NCBI GenBank assembly: GCA_031841125.1
Contig: CM063106.1
Location: 18,352,001-18,416,000, forward strand
Reading direction: 5' to 3'
DNA: 64,000 nucleotides
Source: Acanthococcus lagerstroemiae
Lineage: Eukaryota > Arthropoda > Insecta > Hemiptera > Eriococcidae
Notes under the pieces: model-generated
What the model was told of the DNA's origin: nothing
The model's database searches: none
The model's input: only the letters and a program-made list of their open reading frames with translations
Translations under genes and position numbers: made by a program
Shown here: positions 1 to 9,640 of the stretch, piece by piece
How positions within the stretch are numbered: the stretch's first letter is position 1
Layout: each line of letters starts with the position of its first letter

Positions 1-144
1 CCCGAAAGAATGCCTGTTGTCATCACTTCTCGGGCGAACGTTTACACATCACGCCTTTGAGAAACCAGAAAAAGTAAAGAGCAAGATATCTACGGTTATA
101 TGTAGGAAATATTGAATCGACTGAGCCTGTATTTATTCTTTGGA

Positions 145-415
145 CAGAGACGACTTGACTTTTAGTTGCGGGGGGGGGGAGAAGAAAAATTTGCAGACAA
201 ATAGTTTTTAAAAACTAAAAATTTACCGACAAACTTCGTAAAAAATTGAAAATTTGCCGATTTTTCAACCAAAATATTTTTTCAATGAAAAAAAAAAGAG
301 CAAACAAACTTTAAAAAAAAATGAAACATTCAAATGAACAGTTTCACAATCTACCGACTGTCAAATTATTGCGGCGTCCCAACACCCCTCTCTCCCCCTC
401 ATGGTTTCATCCCTG
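145..415 (+). mobile_element. hAT-like MITE, family with CAGAGACGAAACT ends
   Basis: The left end reads CAGAGACGA and the right end closes with a near-complementary TTTCATCCCTG. The flanking 8-mers TCTTTGGA and TCTTTAGG agree at 6 of 8 positions, which fits a worn 8-bp hAT-type target duplication. The inside is an A-rich/G-run sequence with no reading frame. Relatives sharing the poly-G run and the 'AAATTTGCCGATTTTTCAA' core are at 30689 and 45123. Family assignment rests on the ends and duplication length only. Confidence 0.6.
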
Positions 416-1619
416 TCTTTAGGAGACAAGTTCGAGAAAAAATAAAAAACAAGGCATCCATGTGAGAAGCGTTACGTGTCGTGTGAACACAAGGAGTCGG
501 ACCAAAAACACTTACGGTTACTCTAATGTCAAATACGATTCAAATATTTTGAGAAAATGTTTTCAGCTCCTCGCCATAAAACAAAAGAAGAGAGAGAAAT
601 TGTAATGGGCAGCAAGTTTCACTAGGCTAGAAGAATTTTTTTGATTTGGTCGTAAGTTGGTCACCCAAAATCCAAATTTCGCGGTAAACTTACTAGGTTT
701 TTCACCTAAGCGATGATATTATGTGCTGTATTTTTGAAATTCGTTCTTATGGTTGGAGTGAAAGGAGGGCGCTAGTGAAATATGTTGATGTTTTTCTAAC
801 GATTTCAATCAATCATATTTTTTTGTACTAGTCCTGAAAAATAATTTTGTTGCTGTCGAGTAGTTTTACGTATTTGATTTTCCCACAGGTCAACTATTTT
901 TGAAGTTTCTTCTGTTAAAATGGTTTTCTTTGGAAACATAATTTACCCCCGTTGTCCTCTTTCTGTGGCACCTGCTTATTATCCAGTCCGTCATCTAGAT
1001 TATAATTCTACGTACGGAGGCTAAATTTACAGAAAATATACCCCAAGAGATAAATCTCATCTAAATACTGTAGCGATACAGTAAACATAAGCACCGCATT
1101 TTCTACTCCATTCTTGTCAGACAGTTTGCCACACGAGAAAAATAAATAAAAACTAAAACAAGAACGCGTTATTTTAATTTGTTAGGGTTAAATGTAGCCT
1201 GGCAAAAAAAAAAAAAGAAGGGTCATAATAACCGCATTATCACTTAGTATAATGCACGCAACTTATCCATTATTTTAATGACAGGCTGCTGTCAATTAAT
1301 TATCATATTGTCGATATTAACGCGGTTTTGTTTGCTGAATCTGTGACTCACCTTTTTAAAACCGTCGTACTGTCGATAATTGCACGATGAACGTTATATA
1401 TCATATTTATTACTCTACGGGGGTAACCGGCGTCAGTTTCGAATAAATGCATTCGCATCCTATCACCCCTCAATAAGATGAATATAAGAAACTCGTAATT
1501 GCTTAGTTCGATTCAGCCAACAAATGAAGAGAGCATTCCTCAGTATCTGTGCCGCTTCCTAAAAATTCACAAATATCGCCCGATGAGTTTATCCTACAAT
1601 GTGTGCAAAATTCTGATGA
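416..1619. other. AT-rich stretch with no gene recognised
   Basis: About 1.2 kb of AT-rich DNA with short homopolymer runs. I see no conserved peptide, RNA gene or repeat shared with the rest of the window. Confidence 0.5.
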
Positions 1620-2260
1620 AGATTCTGAAGAAAAAAAAATGATTTGCAACAAACTAGATTTTAACCAACAGCAGGCTGACTTTACAAAACATTGTTCAAC
1701 CGTGGATCATATCCAAACCCAGAAGAAAATTTTAGAAAAATCGAAAGGACATAATTTCAAAATGAGTTTTCTCTTCACTGATTTCAATAAAATTTTCGAC
1801 TCTGTGTCACATAAAACCATGTTGAAAGCTCTTAAGCATGGCGTCTCTAATGAGATTATCAAAATTATATAAAAAGTATATGCTAAGTCTAAAGACGGAT
1901 GTGAAACTATATAAAAAAGGGGAAACATTTAGTATTTCAAGAAGAACTAATCAAGGGAGACTCTCTCTCCTCCAACATCTTCAACAGCATTATTGAGGAA
2001 GTTTTCATAACATTAAACTGGGAGAGGTAAGGACTAAAAATCAACTGGAAACTGCTCAGTAATCTGCGTTTTGCAGACGATATCACAGTAATAAGTGATA
2101 ACCGTACAGATTTGGTCAAAATGGAGAGTGAACTATAGGCCACAGGTGCTAAAGTTGGTCTAAACATAAATACGTCTAACACAAAAGTAATGACCAAAAT
2201 GAGAAAGATGCGGAGATTCCATCAGAGTTGATGATTTGGAAATTAACACTTTTAGTCCCA
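1620..2260 (+). pseudogene. RTE-clade LINE, reverse transcriptase fragment
   Basis: This is a decayed piece of the reverse transcriptase of an RTE-type non-LTR retrotransposon. In order I can read a KLDFNQQQADF segment (the fingers region before the 'AGFR' motif), LFTDFNKIFDSVSHK (motif A with its catalytic Asp), an interrupted RRTNQGRLS (motif B), then LRFADDITVIS (motif C, the FADD catalytic box), followed by GLNINTSNTKVMT. The frame is broken by stops after 1869 and near 2137, and the 5' endonuclease and 3' end are missing. At about 2260 it abuts an unrelated R1 remnant. An RTE rather than CR1 origin is inferred from the 'LRFADDI' style. Confidence 0.8.
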
Positions 2261-2389
2261 GCAGGACAAAATGTCTCAGAATTTTCCGAAAAATCCTATT
2301 GGATCTGTAAACTGTCTCACTGGAAGTATTTGAGCTGCTGAATAACACCCCAGCCTTGACCCGGGCGCTGAAACACGACCTCGATGTAT

Positions 2390-2930
2390 GAGCAGGAAAA
2401 TCTCACGGAGAGCTAAACTTCCACCTGACCCAAGTTCTGAGCGGCAATGGATGCTTCGACACGTACCTACACCGGATGGCGATAGCGCGGAGCCCCGTGT
2501 GCACGCACCGCGATTGAGGGGCGGAGGATACAACTTGGCATACCCTGTTCGAGTAGGAGGCATGGGAGCAAGAGAGGCGCGGGATGGCAATAGCGATCTA
2601 TCCCGGCGGCGGAAGAAACACCAAGAGCGACAATGACAACAGCGTGATTATCCGTTTTGCGCCGGACACCTTGGTTCTGGAAATGAGAGTCGAAGCGGAT
2701 GGAACCGGGTGTCCGCCTTTGTCTCGGCCATCATGAAGAGGAAGATGCAGGCGGAATGGTCGAGGCAGAGGGCCGACAAACCAAGCTCAGTCCACACCAT
2801 CGAAGAGGACAACTTTGTACCATCCTAGAAGAGCTACTGCAGCTGATGTGGACCCCCCCCCCGGCAGGGCTCCCCTGCCTTAACGACGTACTTGCGTCGC
2901 CACACGTACCAATACGAGGAGGTGAGGGGT
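2390..2930 (+). pseudogene. R1-clade LINE, ORF2 C-terminal remnant
   Basis: One frame near 2440 reads HLTQVLSGNGCFDTYLHRM, then a stop, then GAEDTTWHTLFE and another stop. This is the C-terminal Cys/His (CCHC-like) region found after the reverse transcriptase in R1-clade ORF2. Near 2680-2790 a further segment reads as the basic C-terminal helix (SAFVSAIMKRKMQAEW). The same block recurs in the better-preserved copy at 3270-4725. There are two in-frame stops and a frameshift, and no RT domain remains. GC content is clearly higher than in the flanking AT-rich DNA. Confidence 0.75.
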
Positions 2931-3189
2931 GAGTAAAGAGGAAGCGCGTCTGGCTGTGGGTGACCTGAATTCCAGGCTAGTGCTCAGGGAGCGTCAACCT
3001 CGGTCAGTAGGGAACCCCATGGTGGCTCTGGCAGGACGCGCGCACCGGAAGTGGAACGGCGAAATGAAGGCTCGAGCCGGCCTCAAAGCGTCCCTCCGGC
3101 CACTGATGCGATACTCGAAAGGGTAGTTTCTGAAGCCGGGGGTGTCGTGTCTCAGGAGCCAGTTTGGCATGCGTGCATCGCCATACGTC
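2931..3189 (+). mobile_element. R1-type 3' UTR ending in a short tail module
   Basis: This is non-coding sequence directly after the R1 remnant. A segment (3000-3140) recurs in diverged form at 18490-18662. Its last ~87 bp (3103-3189) begin with 'GATGCGATACTCGAAAGGG' and end with 'GCGTGCATCGCCATACG'. That module recurs at 4862, 34587, 46976, 58252 and 63062. I read it as the 3' end of an R1-like LINE that also spreads as 5'-truncated copies. Confidence 0.6.
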
Positions 3190-3190
3190 T

Positions 3191-4725
3191 CTAGTTGGTG
3201 CTCAGCGCGCGCCTCCCCCGGAAGTGTTTCTCCAGCCGAGCTGGAAGATCGACGACTGATGTCACCGGAAAGCTGAAGAAGCTGGCACAGTCAGCGATCC
3301 AAAAGCTCCATTTCGGTGCAGCCGTCAGCCTCAACATATAGAATGCGTTCAATACGATGCCATGGACGCGCATATTGGAGGCCCTGGAGAATGGATCAGT
3401 CCCCGCGTATTTACGCGAAACTACACAGGACTACTTCCGTGGTCGGATAATTCTCGCGGAAACTGCTACGGGTGTGGTGCAGCGGGAGATGTCGCGCGGG
3501 GTTCTGCAGGGATCAGTTCTTGGTCCACTCCTGTGGAACATCGCGTTTGATGGCATCTTGCGAGCAGAGATACCACCAGGGGTGAACATCATCTGCTACG
3601 CCGATGACACTCTGGTGGTCGCAGGCGAAGACGACGTAGCCACACTCGAGAGCAAGGTGAACGCGGGACTGGAGGCAATGATCCATTGGATCAAGTCCGC
3701 TGGGTTGCGCCTAGCAGCCAAGAAGACAGAACAGATGTTGTTTACACACCACCGACGGTACAAACACCTTTCCTTTCGCCTCAAGGGAGCGGAGATTGCG
3801 CCCTGTACCTTGTACAGCCCTATAGTACCTCGGGCTGTGGTTCGACGGGAAGCTGTCATTCAGAGAACACGCGAAGAGGACAGCGCAGAAAGCGGAGAGA
3901 GTCGTAGCCGAATTAAGCCGACTCACGTCGAACCTAGGGGGACCGACAGAGAAGAAACGTAAGCTGCTGGCCAACATCGCCATGTCGGTCCTTCTATATG
4001 GGGTGCCAGTCTGGTCCGACGCCATCAGTACTAGGGAGTATAGAAGAACCGATCTGGTGAGGGTCCAACGGAAGGCTGCACTGAGGTGTGTCAGTGCCTG
4101 TCGTACTGTCTCCACATAGGCAGTTTGCGTGCTAGCGGATATACCGCCAGAGGAGTTACTAGCGATTGAGCGGAAGAGGGTATACAGCGGCGGGGCTGCG
4201 GGTCAAGCGGGATAATAGGCATTCCACGCTTCGCATGTGGGAAGAGCGGCTTTCCTGCTGTTCCAAGGGGAGTGAACCCGACTGCTAGTACGCGACCTCA
4301 ACACGTGGTTGGGCAGACGCCCATGGCCAGCTGGACTTCTACCTCACGCAGGTGATGAGCGGCCATGGAGTGTTCAACAAGCTTGAACCGGATGGGCATA
4401 ACAGAAAGCCCGCGGTGCTCCTACTGCGCTACAGGAGGGCGAGGATGCCTGGCACACCCTGTTCTAGTGTCTGGCATTCGACCAATAGAGGGAAGAAGCG
4501 CCGGCCGCCTTTCAAAATGCAGGCGTTGAGCCGCTTACATCAAAGAACCTGGTCCCGACCATGCTGAAGAGTGAGTTGGATGGAATCAGGCAGCTGCCTT
4601 TGTCAGAAAGACGTTGGACCGCAAGATGGAGCTGGAGTGGCGGAGACAAAGGCAGCGACACAGCACTCTATGCCGGCACTCGCCATCCCACCAACATCAG
4701 CGACAACAACAACGATGACGACGAT
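3191..4725 (+). pseudogene. R1-clade LINE, ORF2 with RT and C-terminal zinc region, broken
   Basis: This is the most complete LINE coding relic in the window. The order is: a motif-A region near 3330 (VSLNI, stop, NAFNTMPW); motif B as LQGSVLGPLLWN at about 3505; IICYADDTLVVAGED with the catalytic YADD at about 3600; and the following thumb (GLRLAAKKTEQMLF). A 1-nt frameshift near 3810 moves the reading to WFDGKLSFREHAKR and LLANIAMSVLLYGVPVW at about 3970. After more breaks comes LDFYLTQVMSGHGVFN (about 4330), matching the C-terminal Cys/His region, and a basic tail (FVRKTLDRKMELEW) near 4600. The upstream endonuclease is absent. The QGSVLGPLLWN and YADDTLVVA signatures place it in the R1 group. 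It is not inserted in rDNA here. Confidence 0.88.
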
Positions 4726-4861
4726 GTCGCGGCTGCCAAGAACCGACGAAGAAGACAATCCGGCGCAACTTGACAGCGAACAGACAGAAGAATAGGACGC
4801 CGTGAAGAGGCGATAGGAGAAATGGGGGTAACAGGAGCTACAACAAAGCGATCCTCCTATT

Positions 4862-4953
4862 CTGACGCAGCCCATTCGGGGCGTTTCCGGGATAGGGGGT
4901 GCGGTGTCCCGAGACCAATTTGGCATGCGTGCATCGCCATACGCCCTTCTATC
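4862..4953 (+). mobile_element. R1-tail module copy
   Basis: This copy matches the module at 3103-3189: GGGGGTGCGGTGTC, CCAATTTGGCATGCGTGCA and TCGCCATACG. A second partial 'ATCGCCATACGTCCCATC' follows at 4960, so the tail is partly doubled. It lies just after the R1 relic, where that element's own 3' end would fall. Confidence 0.6.
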
Positions 4954-5199
4954 ATCGATCGCCATACGTCCCATCACACCAACAACCCTAACCTTACCAT
5001 TCCGCTAAAATGCGCCGCAGGGTAGTTATTGGCCGCTGTATTTGTAGGTTCATGTTTTTCAATACCAGTGGGACAATATGTCCTATCGAATAATCCCACT
5101 GGAGCATATTATCCCATCTACTAAAGGGGATTTGGGAGTCCAGAAAATCTATTATAATGAGTTTTGTGTACTTGTGGATCCACTGAACAAATTTCACTG

Positions 5200-6040
5200 C
5201 AGATTTGGTGTTCTAAAAAAATTTCCTCGTTCTTGGGACCAACGGGTCAAGATCAGAGAATGCAAATATTTAGGCCACATAATCTCGTTCGAACAAGAAC
5301 CATCCAAAGAACTAAGAGCAAAAATAGTAAGTGAATGGGGGGGAGGGCTTTTTGGGTACTTCTTTTCTAATTTGCTCTCAACTCGAGCCCTGGAGTCCGC
5401 CCTTTCGAGCATTACCTCAGAGACGTCGCGGAGGCTGCTAGGGCTGTCTTAGCCCTCTTCACTTCTGGCCGAAAAACCGACCTAGGTCGAAATCTGGCGA
5501 GTTGCTACGTGGGATCGAACCCGGGAGCTCCGGATTCCGAGACCAACGCGCTATCCACTCGGCCAACCAGACCTCGCTTTTTGGGTACTAAAACACATTT
5601 TAAAAAGTAAATCCACCTGAAAGCAAAAATGAAAGTCTTAGAAATGTGTACAACACTAGTACTCTGCTATGGCTGCCAAAAGTGGTCACTAAGAAACAAG
5701 TGCAGATGAAAGGAACTCAATACGTCGTGTCAGAGAGCACTCTCATCATCAGGTGGAGGGACAAGGTCAGCCTAAGAGAAATAAAAAGTAATACCAACTT
5801 TCATAGTAAAGGCCACTTGATTAAACAGCTGGACCCAAATAAATGGAACCAAGTAGCAACAGGCTGGCTCCCACTCGACAAAAAGAGGAGAAGTACACCG
5901 TCGATCAGATGGGTTGGCGAAATAATGCTTGTGGGCCTTCACTGATCTAGTAATGTCGAGGATAGAATCAAGTGGTAAAAGGTGGCAGATGCTCAGCCCC
6001 TAGAGAGAAAAGAGGACCTGGGGGAATTTCCACGGGCCCT
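5200..6040 (+). pseudogene. RTE-clade LINE, 3' part of ORF, split by a SINE
   Basis: This is the post-reverse-transcriptase part of an RTE ORF. The sequence ECKYLGHIISFEQEPSKEL (about 5255-5310) is the 'YLG' block that follows the palm. After a 229-bp interruption it resumes with HLKAKMKVLEMCTTLVLCYG (about 5612), a WRDKVSLREIKSNTNF block, and WNQVATGWLPLDKKRR (about 5845). The interruption is the SINE at 5361-5575 with its 14-bp duplication. Several frameshifts and an altered 'WGGGLFGY' segment show that it is dead. A second RTE fragment of a different lineage starts just downstream, also on the + strand. Confidence 0.85.
5347..5589 (-). mobile_element. tRNA-derived SINE with 14-bp target duplication
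   Basis: Read on the minus strand, the head is tRNA-like. It has an A box (TGGCCGAGTGGATAGCGCG) and a B box (GGTTCGATCCC) at normal spacing. A ~130-bp body follows and ends at GAGAGCAAATTAGAAAAG. The flanks carry a perfect direct repeat GCTTTTTGGGTACT at 5347-5360 and 5576-5589, the mark of target-primed insertion. The target is the RTE relic. A second copy is at 39718-39945. It is transcribed by RNA polymerase III if active, and depends on a LINE for movement. Confidence 0.92.
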
Positions 6041-6059
6041 TTCTCCTTTCAGTTCAATT

Positions 6060-6990
6060 TATTCTTTTGTTAGATGGGGAAAAATTATAAGCTACGGGAG
6101 AAGAGATTTCTTTAATGGTGTAAGGAGTGATTGCTGATTTAATGTACAGTATGATTTGCGGATGACGTGGTAATTATAAGCAAGGATCCAGAGAAACTGC
6201 AAATCATGATAAATGAACTAAATATATGTAGTAGGAAAAGAGGCGGTACTAAATATGAATAGAAACAAAACAAAAATATTGATGGGGAAAAAGGAGGTAT
6301 CGTAGAGTATAACTGTGGAAGGGATGGAGATAGAGAAAGTAGAGGAAATAATATACTTAGGGCAGATGATATCCATGGAAAATAAAACAGAAAGGGAGGT
6401 AAAGCGTAGAATATCATTGGCGTGGGGAAAGTACTGGTCATTGGGGTACATATTCAAGGGAAAATACAGCAACAGAGCAAAGAGTAAAATCCTTAATAGT
6501 TGCGTGTCCTCAACATTATCATACGGTTGCCAAACATGGACACTCACAAAAAAGATATGCGGGAGGATAGAGACAACCCAAAATGCGATGGAAAGATCGA
6601 TATTGAAGATAAGATTAAGAGATAAAATAAAATTAACGGCAATTAAGAGGAAGCTCAAGGAAAATTTAGATTTTTTTGAATCAGTGAAAAGATTGAAATG
6701 GGATTGGGCTAGACATGTGGCGAGAATGGGATGCGAAAGATGGGCAGCAAAAGAAGCAAAATGGTTAACATATGGAAAGAGAAAAAAGGGAAGGCAGAGA
6801 GCAAGATGGGGGAAGGATATTGAAAAACTGTTGAAAAACAAATTAATCATCGAGTGGCATATGATTGTCTTGAATGGGCCAGATTGAGAGAGGCCTATGC
6901 CCAATATAAAGGGCCAGTTAACTAATTAAGTGTACTGTAATATAATATAAAATGGATTATACTCGTGTGTATAATAAAGGCTAATTGATT
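6060..6990 (+). pseudogene. RTE-clade LINE, 3' half with short-repeat tail
   Basis: Near 6155 FADDVVIIS is the catalytic FADD box. Then come IEKVEEIIYLGQMISMENK (about 6325), RRISLAWGKYWSLGYIFKGK, CVSSTLSYGCQTWTLTKK, a WDWARHVARM block (about 6700) and KGRQRARWGKDIEKL. A 1-nt shift near 6870 leads into the terminal LREAYAQYKGPVN motif typical of the family. The 3' UTR ends in GATTGATTGATTG (about 6983), which matches RTE elements terminating in short tandem repeats. The endonuclease and most of the RT are missing. A 190-codon stretch (6315-6887) is still open, so this copy is younger than its neighbours. Confidence 0.9.
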
Positions 6991-6999
6991 GATTGATTG

Positions 7000-8284
7000 T
7001 TTGATTATTGAAATTCAGGCCTTTTATAAATATGAGGCTCCCTCGAAAGTCCGGGCCTGGGGTATCCCTCCCCCCTTTCGACAGAGTTGCAGATGACAAT
7101 GCCAGTAGATGGGCGTAGTAGACGGGGCTCACCTAAATATCATACAATTATCATAAGGAAAAAGACAAAATGCCTACTCAATGCTGTAAATAAATACATA
7201 CATAAAACCTGTTTCCGCTTCTCCTTTCTCTTCTTTTTCCATTTTTATATTATTTTTCGAATCCAGTAACAGCCCCCTTCGTTATTGGCCTCTTCACCTT
7301 GTGAAAAGAAGCTTGTAATTAATTAAAATAATTAAACTAGTATCCGGGCTATGTCCTGCAAAACTGACTTTCTCGGTGGCCTCTCTATTTCCACTTCGCC
7401 CCAGTTAATAGACTTGTTATCGTCTATCCTGCGAATAAATTCGCGAAAATATCGCGAATAGCGTCTCGAAATTCTATAAAATATGTAATTGCCCTAAGCA
7501 AGACCCCCGATACGGGATTTTCACACGAGACCCAACTGCGTGCATTGCCTTTTAAGTGTCGCGTGAATCGTTACATTTTTATATTTATTTGCAGTACGCG
7601 ATATCGTAGTACTCGTAAATTTAAGCACATAATCGTGGGGAGTCGAAGACAGCAACTTGATCAGCCTAGCGGAACTGGAGTCGCAATTCAATATATACCA
7701 CCCGTAACTGATAGCGCGGAGATCATCCAACCCTATAAATTAAATCATCCCTTCGCGAAAGCTGTGACCCTCGAAGCCGAGACCAATTGTTGGCGCGCGT
7801 CGCGATACTCGCACACGCAGCAGCGCCTTATCTTCCCCCTCCCCCTTTCGGTCTATGTAGCCGATTTGCAACTACCAATTTCTGCGGCTGGTGGCGGTGG
7901 CACGCCGGTCCCGTCGCCTCGCAGATTGTTTACTAGTTTTGTACTGATAAGGAAGCGAAAAGCTAATTAAGTTGTACTGATTACAACGGATCCCGCCTTC
8001 CGACATATGTCCTCAGTCAATCCCTTCGACCTTATCGTTTATTAATCGCGTGTTTGTCCTTCCCCTTCGAGTTGCCTTCTTTTTTTTATTCGTGTTTCAT
8101 AACTAGAGCATGTAGATCTGTAGATTGTACATGTAAAATGTATTTTAGGTGGGTGTGAACATTAAAGGAACTCGACTGATGCGGTGATAATGAACTTTGA
8201 CGTTCGAGCTGAGAGTATGGTTATCGAAGCACTGCGGCAAATTTAGATATCTTAGGCAAGGGAAAACTATAACAGTATTCTTCT
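7000..8284. other. Stretch with no gene recognised
   Basis: There is one open frame of 141 codons (7545-7970, +), but its peptide has no domain I know. It lies in a somewhat GC-richer patch with a plausible splice acceptor (TTTATTTGCAG at 7584-7594). It could be an exon or chance. The rest is AT-rich and featureless. Confidence 0.35.
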
Positions 8285-8660
8285 TTGGGATGCGTCTCCA
8301 CCACCACAGTTATGATGGCAACGCACAAAGTACGTAACAATTCCGGACATAAAGAGTCTCCCGTTCGGATGTCCGGGCGACGACTAAATAGTGAGAAACT
8401 ATGGGAAATTAGAACAGGGACATGGAACGTAAGGACACTGAATGAGACTGCAGGGAATAGAGTGCAAAATTCCAACATAGAGAGAGAATATACATGGTGA
8501 GAATTTCAGCAAAACCTATATCTTTAGTGATAGTCTAAACGTGACAAAGAAGCAGAAGAAATTTATGAAGAAACTGATGAAGTATTAAGCTATGTAAAAG
8601 GAAAAGAAAATTGAGTTATAATGGGAGATTGGAACGCCAGAGTTGGATTTCTGATATAAG
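8285..8660 (+). pseudogene. RTE-clade LINE, endonuclease fragment
   Basis: The + strand reads IRTGTWNVRTLNETAGN (about 8405-8455), the start of the apurinic-like endonuclease of RTE elements, where the Asn is an active-site residue. Further on are EAEEIYEETDEVLSYVKGK and, after a stop, VIMGDWNARVG (about 8615-8648), the GDxN catalytic block. Most of the domain between these motifs is deleted. At about 8660 it meets an RTE reverse-transcriptase fragment running on the opposite strand. Confidence 0.8.
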
Positions 8661-9640
8661 CTTGGTGAAGTGTTTATAGAAACCCCTACATGTTGCAAGG
8701 AAATTATAATCTACAGAGTCAAATGCCTTATTGAAATCTATAAATACAATTGGCGTTTGGACACTTCTGTAGGTGCGCTGGTGTCGTGGACGAAAAGATG
8801 ATCAGGGTATTTTTACCATAAAAACATGTGCAAGTAAAATGAGCCCTAGCTTATTCAATATTGTTTTTTACGGAAAACTGAAGAAAACTAAAGCGTCAGC
8901 CTTTTTCACTTCCTTTCAGATGAGCCCCACTTCAGTTTTTTTGCAGAATATTTTTGTCACTGATCATTTTTTGTCCAAATACACCAATCAGCGCGACGCA
9001 TTTCATTAAGCCGCTAGAGAGCGACTCTGTAGCGTCCAAACGCGAATACAACATAGAAGTTGGTATTTTTTACATTTTTCAATTATTTGGTTTACCGTAT
9101 GGATATGGTGTATTGTTGAGAATTGATTACGGAATCCAGCTTGTTTATTTGAGAGGTGGTATTCGATTTGAGGTTTAATCCTTAAGTCAATGAGCTGAGA
9201 AAATAATTTAGAAATCGTTGGACTGAAACTGATGCGTCTATAATTGTTGATCGCTTGTCTATTGTCTTTTTTATGAATCAAAATTATATCTGATTTTTCC
9301 CATTCCTTTGGAATCGTATTACATTGTAATATTCGATTAAAAAGGTAAGTCAAGTTATTCATTAGCCGAAGACGGTCCATTTTCAGATGTTCATTACATA
9401 TTCTAGCGCGTCCTGGACTTGAGTTGCGTTCAAGATTCTTAATTACAAATTAAATTTTCCTAGTTAAAAATGGCGGTTCTTTTTCTTCAGTTTGTATATC
9501 AGGAAGGCTAAAATAAGTCGGAGTATCCCCTCTCTTATTATGAAGATTTTAATAAAATTTAGTAGCTTCCTTGACAATTTCTTCTCTGTTAGTGATTTTT
9601 TCCTCCTTTACTATTCAATAGAGAAGTGGTGAAGTATGTG
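8661..9640 (-). pseudogene. RTE-clade LINE, reverse transcriptase N-terminal part, split by a MITE
   Basis: Read on the minus strand from about 9640 downwards: RGDTPTYFSLPDIQTEEKE; then NSSPGRARICNEHLK; KSDIILIHKKDNRQAINNYR (about 9290); SFSPTISKLFSQ; and NKQAGFRNQFSTIHHI (about 9150), the fingers and 'AGFR' motifs. The frame is interrupted at 9044 by a 294-bp insertion. It resumes at 8750 with VFIDFNKAFDSVDY, motif A with its catalytic Asp. It stops shortly after, so the FADD box is lost. The lineage is close to the fragment at 1620. Confidence 0.87.
8751..9044. mobile_element. hAT-type MITE nested in RTE reverse transcriptase
   Basis: The ends are inverted repeats: GCGTTTGGAC at 8753-8762 and GTCCAAACGC at 9034-9043, with partial matching further in. 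Flanking 8-mers AATACAAT (8743-8750) and AATACAAC (9045-9052) form a target duplication with one mismatch. Skipping the insert brings the two halves of the RT motif-A region back together, which fixes the borders independently. No coding capacity. Confidence 0.8.

Noticed and set aside
5545..5575. Functional tRNA gene on the minus strand
   Set aside because: A and B boxes are present, but the sequence continues into a SINE body flanked by target duplications, and a second copy has the same structure.
6139..6904. 100 and 228-codon hydrophobic frames on the minus strand
   Set aside because: Antisense shadows of the RTE coding fragment on the + strand.
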